A DNA stretch of 64,000 nt from Francisella sp. LA112445. Its GTDB lineage: Bacteria; Pseudomonadota; Gammaproteobacteria; Francisellales; Francisellaceae. Made by a program: the position numbers and the translations under genes. Below are positions 58,509 to 64,000 of the stretch, piece by piece (the first letter of the stretch is position 1; every line of letters starts with the position of its first letter). The stretch spans positions 1,116,001 through 1,180,000 of the forward strand of contig NZ_CP041030.1 in the NCBI RefSeq assembly GCF_012224145.1, written 5' to 3'. The notes beneath the pieces were generated by a model. The model was not told the DNA's origin and did not search any database. It saw only the letters and a list, made by a program, of their open reading frames with translations.

Positions 58509-58573
58509 AATACTCCTTGTCCAACTCTTTATCTTTAACTCCCCCAAAGTTTGAGCAAGTGAGTATTTTATTA
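58509..58573. terminator. Hairpin terminator candidate between the FAH gene and pheT
   Basis: AATACTC-CTTG (58509-58519) and CAAG-TGAGTATT (arm ending near 58567) pair with one bulge around a 36-base, partly self-paired loop containing AACT/AGTT, and a T-rich TTTTATT follows. The genes on each side converge, so it may act on both strands. Long loops make it weaker than classic terminators. Confidence 0.45.
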
Positions 58574-58592
58574 AAGATATATCTTAGATAAT

Positions 58593-60965
58593 TTATACTC
58601 TTTGCTCAATATCAAAACTAGCTTTTAAAGTTTCTAAAACTTTATCAGTACTCTCAGTAATTACTTTATCATCTAAAGTTTGTGTATTATCTTGGAAAAG
58701 CATACTAAGAGCTATACTTTTTCTGTCACTCTCTTGAGATTCATAAATATCAAAAATACTAACATCTTTTAGAATGTTTATATCCAAATCTTTTATTGCT
58801 TTTGTAATATTACCAGCAAGTACAGATTTATCTACTAAGAATGAAATATCTCTTGATACTGATGGATATTTAGATACTTTCTCAAAACTTAGTATTTGTT
58901 TTTTGGTTAAAACTGCTAAATCAATCTCAAATACAACAGGAGCTTTAGCTTTGATTTGGAAAGTTTTTAACACACTTGGATGAGTTGTTCCTATTAAGCC
59001 AATCTTAGAGTCGCCTGATAGGATATAAGCAGATTGTCCAGGGTGTAGCCAGTTAACATCATCACAAACTTCAAAACTTAGATCAGTGATATCATTACAT
59101 AAAGCTTCGATATCTGCTTTAACATCAAAGAAGTCTACTTTTTTAGTATTTGACCAATTTATATTTAATAACTCACCATATGCTAATCCAGCTATTCTAT
59201 CAAACTGTACTCTTTGGTTATTCTCTAATTTAAAACAAGCACCCTTTTCAAATATTCTTATTCTATTTTGCTGACGAGCTGTATTTGCTTTAAAAGAATT
59301 TATCAAACCAGGTATCAAAGATTGTCTCATTATAGATAAATCCTGAGATATTGGATTTTGAATAGCAATACCTTTATGCTCAAAGAAAAATTCATCATAT
59401 TTTGGATCTATAAAACTATAATTAATAGCTTCATGATAACCTCTATCAACTAATCGATTATTTAAAACCTCTAATGATAGCTCTGTCTCTGAGATATTTA
59501 CTTTAGAAGCAGCATATTTAGGCATAGTTTCAGGAAGTTTTGAATATCCATAAATACGTGCAACTTCCTCAATTAAGTCTTCAGGTATTTCCATATCAAA
59601 ACGATATGATGGAGCTACTACCTCGATACAGTTACTATCAAAAGTTATATCAACATTCATATGTAAAGATTCTAAAACTTCTGTAACATAATCAATAGTC
59701 AAATCAGTACCTAAAACACTATTTAGCTTTTCAATAGAAAGATTTATTTTAACTTGTTTATTCAGACTTTCTAAATCTTCACTACCATGAATAGGAGCCA
59801 CATCCCCACCTGCATACTCTGTAATTAATTTAATAGCTAATTTCATAGCTTTTTTGGCAAGCTGAGGATCCACACCTCTTTCGAATCTATGAGAAGAGTC
59901 TGTGTGTAGATTATATTTACGCGCTTTACCAGCAATTTTTTCTGGAACAAAAAAAGCACTTTCTAAGAATATATCTTTAGTACCTGAAGTTATAGATGAA
60001 TCAAGTCCTCCCATAACACCCGCTATTGCTAATGCTTTTTTATCATCTGCAATTACTAAAGTATCTGAGTCAAGTTTAACTTGAGTTTCATCTAAGAGCG
60101 TTAGATCTTCATCTTGCTTTGCATAACGAACATTTATACTACCATCTAACTTAGCAAGATCAAACGCATGCATTGGCTGACCTGTAAGAAGCATAATATA
60201 ATTTGTCACATCTACAAAAAATGAGATACTTCCAATGCCACTTCTTCTTAGTTTTTCAACCATCCATAATGGTGTCTGAATATCATTATTTACATTTTTA
60301 ATGATACATCCGTAATATGACTTACATGCATCAATAGCTGAGATATTTACTTCTTTAGTATCTTTGATATCTATTTCAATATTTGGAGTTTCTAGTTCTT
60401 TAAGTTGAGCTTTTGTAAGAGCTGATACCTCTCTAGCAATACCATATACACTTAGACAATCTGCTCTATTTGGTGTCAAATCAACTTCAATTATATTATC
60501 ATTTAATTTTAGATATTCATTAATATCTTCACCTACAGGAGCATCTACAGGTAGGTCCATCAATCCATCTGCTTTTTCTGCTAAGCCTAACTCCTCTTCT
60601 GAACACATCATACCAAAAGATGCCTGTCCACGTAGCTTAGACTTTTTAATTTTAAAATCACCAGGTAGTACAGCACCTATTTTTGCTACAGGAGCCTTCA
60701 TACCTTCATAGATATTTTTAGCACCACAAACAATTGTTAGAGGTTCTCCTTCTGCAACATCAACACTACATATGTTTAATTTATCAGCATCAGGATGCTT
60801 TATAATGCTTTTGATTTGTCCGACAACTACGTTTGTCACTTTCTCTGCTACTACTGGTTCTATAGCATCAACTTCTAAACCAGCTAAAGTTAGAGTGTCT
60901 GCTAAGTTTTGGCTATCTTGAGTATCAGTTAGATATTCATTTAACCAATTATGTGAAAATTTCAT
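58593..60965 (-). CDS. pheT: Phenylalanyl-tRNA synthetase beta chain
   Basis: 790 aa, normal for the bacterial PheT. An N-terminal EMAP/tRNA-binding domain (about 40-155, VVGQIKSIIKHPDADKL), the B3/B4 editing domain (about 215-390), B5 and a C-terminal ferredoxin-like anticodon domain (KYPSVSRDISFLV near 695). It forms an alpha2beta2 enzyme with PheS that charges and edits tRNA-Phe. It follows pheS by 20 bases. Confidence 0.98.
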   Translation of the reverse strand: MKFSHNWLNEYLTDTQDSQNLADTLTLAGLEVDAIEPVVAEKVTNVVVGQIKSIIKHPDADKLNICSVDVAEGEPLTIVCGAKNIYEGMKAPVAKIGAVLPGDFKIKKSKLRGQASFGMMCSEEELGLAEKADGLMDLPVDAPVGEDINEYLKLNDNIIEVDLTPNRADCLSVYGIAREVSALTKAQLKELETPNIEIDIKDTKEVNISAIDACKSYYGCIIKNVNNDIQTPLWMVEKLRRSGIGSISFFVDVTNYIMLLTGQPMHAFDLAKLDGSINVRYAKQDEDLTLLDETQVKLDSDTLVIADDKKALAIAGVMGGLDSSITSGTKDIFLESAFFVPEKIAGKARKYNLHTDSSHRFERGVDPQLAKKAMKLAIKLITEYAGGDVAPIHGSEDLESLNKQVKINLSIEKLNSVLGTDLTIDYVTEVLESLHMNVDITFDSNCIEVVAPSYRFDMEIPEDLIEEVARIYGYSKLPETMPKYAASKVNISETELSLEVLNNRLVDRGYHEAINYSFIDPKYDEFFFEHKGIAIQNPISQDLSIMRQSLIPGLINSFKANTARQQNRIRIFEKGACFKLENNQRVQFDRIAGLAYGELLNINWSNTKKVDFFDVKADIEALCNDITDLSFEVCDDVNWLHPGQSAYILSGDSKIGLIGTTHPSVLKTFQIKAKAPVVFEIDLAVLTKKQILSFEKVSKYPSVSRDISFLVDKSVLAGNITKAIKDLDINILKDVSIFDIYESQESDRKSIALSMLFQDNTQTLDDKVITESTDKVLETLKASFDIEQRV

Positions 60966-60985
60966 TTATAAACCTCAAATAATAA

Positions 60986-62008
<1,023 letters not shown>

Positions 62009-62029
62009 TTATTTCAAAACTTGAGAGAT

Positions 62030-62035
62030 ATTATA
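62030..62035 (-). promoter_or_regulatory. Probable -10 box of the pheST promoter
   Basis: On the minus strand TATAAT occurs 31 bases before the pheS start codon. No good -35 box is evident, only T-rich sequence upstream. Transcription would start near 62023. Confidence 0.4.
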
Positions 62036-62085
62036 GACAAAAAAGGGTTTTATTAAAATGTTGAGACTAACAAACTTTTAAGGTT

Positions 62086-62979
62086 TTAATCAGTTTTTTT
62101 ACTCAATCCATATTTACTAATTATATAAGCCCCTATCACACTTACTATTCCACCGACTATTCCTAAGCTGTCTTCTGTTTCATGTAAAAAAATCCAACCA
62201 AGAAATATTGATATTATTGGCATAAAATATAATGATGCTATAGCTACTGTTGCTTTTAAATTTCTAAATGCATAACCCCAAAACAGATATCCTAAAGCTC
62301 CTGGAAAAACTCCTATATAAATTATAACTAAAATACTTGTACAACTTGCAGAACTAACATCTACGTAGACATCTTTTGAATACACCAAAAGCATTGCTGT
62401 ACCAAACCAGATAAAATAAGCCACAGCCTCTATAGGATGAAATCTTGCTAATACACTTTTTTGAAAAACAGAATATATTGCACCTGAAAAACATGCTAGA
62501 TAAACAAAACAAATACCTACAAATTCAAAAGAAGTATCATCATTTGATAAAAAGATTATGCCAGCACCGACTAATGCTATACAAAAACCAAAAATACCAA
62601 CTTTTGTAATCTTCTCTCTAAAAAAGAGATAAGCTAATAAAGCCACAATGATAGGAGCTTGAGCAATAATAAAGTTTGCACTAGCAGCTGTAATTCTAGC
62701 TTCACCAGAGTTTAAAAAAACATTGTATGAAAAAAAACCAAAAAAGCCCAATACCGCAAATTTGACTAAATCCATAAAAGTAGGAATAGTTTTATTTTTT
62801 TGCCTAATAAAGATTATTAGCATAACTATACTTGCTATAGCATATCTAGCTAAAGATAAAGCCCCAGCACTAAAACCTTCTAACATTAAATAGCGTATAC
62901 CAATAAATGCAGTTGACCACATAGTAATAGTTATTAGTAATAAAGCTAAAGCTCTATTAATCGATAGATATTTTTGCAT
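62086..62979 (-). CDS. EamA/DMT-family transporter
   Basis: 297 aa with ten membrane segments in two EamA repeats (about 11-137 and 150-288). TMWSTAFIGIRYLMLEGFSAGALSLARYA at the start and GYLFWGYAFRNLKATVAIASLYFMP-like residues in repeat two are typical (both given in part). It probably exports an amino acid or metabolite; the substrate is unknown. The POT gene ends 5 bases upstream, so the two are co-transcribed. Confidence 0.9.
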   Translation of the reverse strand: MQKYLSINRALALLLITITMWSTAFIGIRYLMLEGFSAGALSLARYAIASIVMLIIFIRQKNKTIPTFMDLVKFAVLGFFGFFSYNVFLNSGEARITAASANFIIAQAPIIVALLAYLFFREKITKVGIFGFCIALVGAGIIFLSNDDTSFEFVGICFVYLACFSGAIYSVFQKSVLARFHPIEAVAYFIWFGTAMLLVYSKDVYVDVSSASCTSILVIIYIGVFPGALGYLFWGYAFRNLKATVAIASLYFMPIISIFLGWIFLHETEDSLGIVGGIVSVIGAYIISKYGLSKKTD

Positions 62980-62984
62980 AAAAA

Positions 62985-64000
62985 TTATTCTTGGATCATT
63001 TTATTTAATCTCTTACCTATTATAAAAGCAAAAATAGAAATAACTATCGCTATTATTGATATCATCGCAAATAAATGCTGATAACTATGGTAACTATTAA
63101 TAGTCATTTGAGTATCAAAACCTACTTTAGCATTATATCTAACTCCACTACTCACATATCCTGCAATCATAGTCCCTAATTTGATACCTATAGCAGATGT
63201 CACAAACCAAGTTCCCATTGCAAAACCCATTATTCTTCTTGGCAGAAGTTTAGCCATTAGAGCTAGTCCTAAAGCACCAATAAGAAGCTCTGCAGATGCA
63301 AAAAATACTGTAATAGATAAAACTTCCCACCAAATACTTATTTTTGCTGTTGGAGCATTAAATATACAAGCCAAATACATAGTTCCATATGCCAAACCAC
63401 ATAAAAATAAACCAAGTGCAAACTTATGTGGCAAACAAAGATCCCTATCTTTTAATTTTGTATATATTAAAGCTAGTATTGGTGAGAATATAATAACACC
63501 TAGTGTATCTAACACTCCTGGAATTTGTTGAGGATTCACATCCATACCCAAGAAGTGTAAATTTACATGATGAAGGTTAAATAGTAAAACTGTTGTAAAT
63601 TTCTGCTGATATATTATATAAAATATTACTGCATAGAAAAGTAAAACTATCGCAACCATAATCTTTTTCTTTGCCATAGAATCTTTTTCAATAAAGATTT
63701 GTGATACAAAGATAAAAAATATAAATACAGCTCCAACCCAAAGAATAATAGTTGATAAATAACCATACCTTAGTACATAGCTTAAGACAAATATCGTTAC
63801 CAGAAGCCCTATTATAAAACCATAGATTATTTTAGTATCTAACTTTGCACTACCTACACCATTATCAATATCTTTGATGCTCGAGTAGCTCAATAATGTA
63901 TTTACAATAGCTATCACAAAACCAAAGGAACATAAGAAATACGTAAATGTATATCCTAATCTTGCTGATAATACAGGTATTAGTAGTGATGCTGATAATG
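62985..64000 (-). CDS. POT/PTR-family peptide transporter, N-terminus cut by the window end
   Basis: The minus-strand frame stays open to the last base, so the gene begins beyond the window. An apparent internal GTG at 63917 is not the start: 27 hydrophobic-rich codons continue before it (LIPVLSARLGYTFTYFLCS). About 338 residues with many membrane segments are visible. PQQIPGVLDTLGVIIFSPILALIYTKLK and PRRIMGFAMGTWFVTSAIGIKLG-type sequences are diagnostic of the POT family (given in part), which imports small peptides. It is a relative of the transporter at 9156-10634 and lies directly upstream of the EamA gene. Confidence 0.85.
   Translation of the reverse strand, partial: LSASLLIPVLSARLGYTFTYFLCSFGFVIAIVNTLLSYSSIKDIDNGVGSAKLDTKIIYGFIIGLLVTIFVLSYVLRYGYLSTIILWVGAVFIFFIFVSQIFIEKDSMAKKKIMVAIVLLFYAVIFYIIYQQKFTTVLLFNLHHVNLHFLGMDVNPQQIPGVLDTLGVIIFSPILALIYTKLKDRDLCLPHKFALGLFLCGLAYGTMYLACIFNAPTAKISIWWEVLSITVFFASAELLIGALGLALMAKLLPRRIMGFAMGTWFVTSAIGIKLGTMIAGYVSSGVRYNAKVGFDTQMTINSYHSYQHLFAMISIIAIVISIFAFIIGKRLNKMIQE

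Overview
The window looks like a chromosomal segment of a Francisella species (Gammaproteobacteria, Thiotrichales). The DNA is strongly AT-rich, housekeeping proteins are of gammaproteobacterial type (RlmKL, Fmt, GshB, LeuS-LptE, PheST, SufBCD, InfA), and there is an IS5-family element resembling ISFtu2 together with POT, GadC-like and FUSC-like transporters. Genus assignment is inference from gene content and protein resemblance; no alignment was run and the species is not assigned.

Positions 1-3725 are the right-hand end of an integrated genomic island. It contains the 3' end of a type I restriction specificity gene (hsdS), a large ATPase fused to a DUF4435/TOPRIM-like domain (a candidate fused PARIS-type anti-phage protein), a convergent P4-type tyrosine integrase, a cluster of GTATACC motifs before the integrase, and the tRNA-Val(GAC) gene whose 3' end is the likely attachment site. 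The other island end lies left of the window.

Positions 3868-30106 are core genome: a fatty-acid-hydroxylase-like membrane protein, rlmKL, fmt, gshB, a POT transporter, hemL, an nsrR-hmp nitric-oxide detoxification pair with a striking palindromic operator on the hmp promoter, a NagZ-like GH3 enzyme, 3-hydroxybutyrate dehydrogenase, two tandem cardiolipin-synthase paralogues, an MFS symporter, apbC and dcd, an NlpC/P60 cell-wall enzyme, an MscS channel, leuS-lptE, yqgEF and a NUDIX hydrolase.

Positions 30154-44352 hold the secreted beta-glucosidase BglX, an APC permease whose last codons are rewritten by an 862-bp IS5-family insertion, a SIMPL-like protein/thioredoxin/DUF3293 operon, the sufR-like/sufB/sufC/sufD iron-sulfur operon with a palindromic Rrf2-type promoter, trkA, a GadC-like antiporter, a LysO-like exporter and infA. 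Positions 44502-51472 are a run of same-strand genes (TauE exporter, xthA, SDR, P-loop kinase, exported 2H phosphoesterase, alpha-carbonic anhydrase, glutathione reductase, a secreted unknown and a YbjQ protein). The end holds a Bcr-like MFS pump with a Fur-like site, rhlE, folE, a DUF218 protein, a FUSC-family exporter, an FAH-family enzyme, pheST, an EamA transporter and a second POT transporter cut by the window end.

The best candidate for a less described system is the hsdS/AAA-DUF4435/integrase island. A second is the short SDR/kinase/periplasmic-2H-phosphoesterase cluster.
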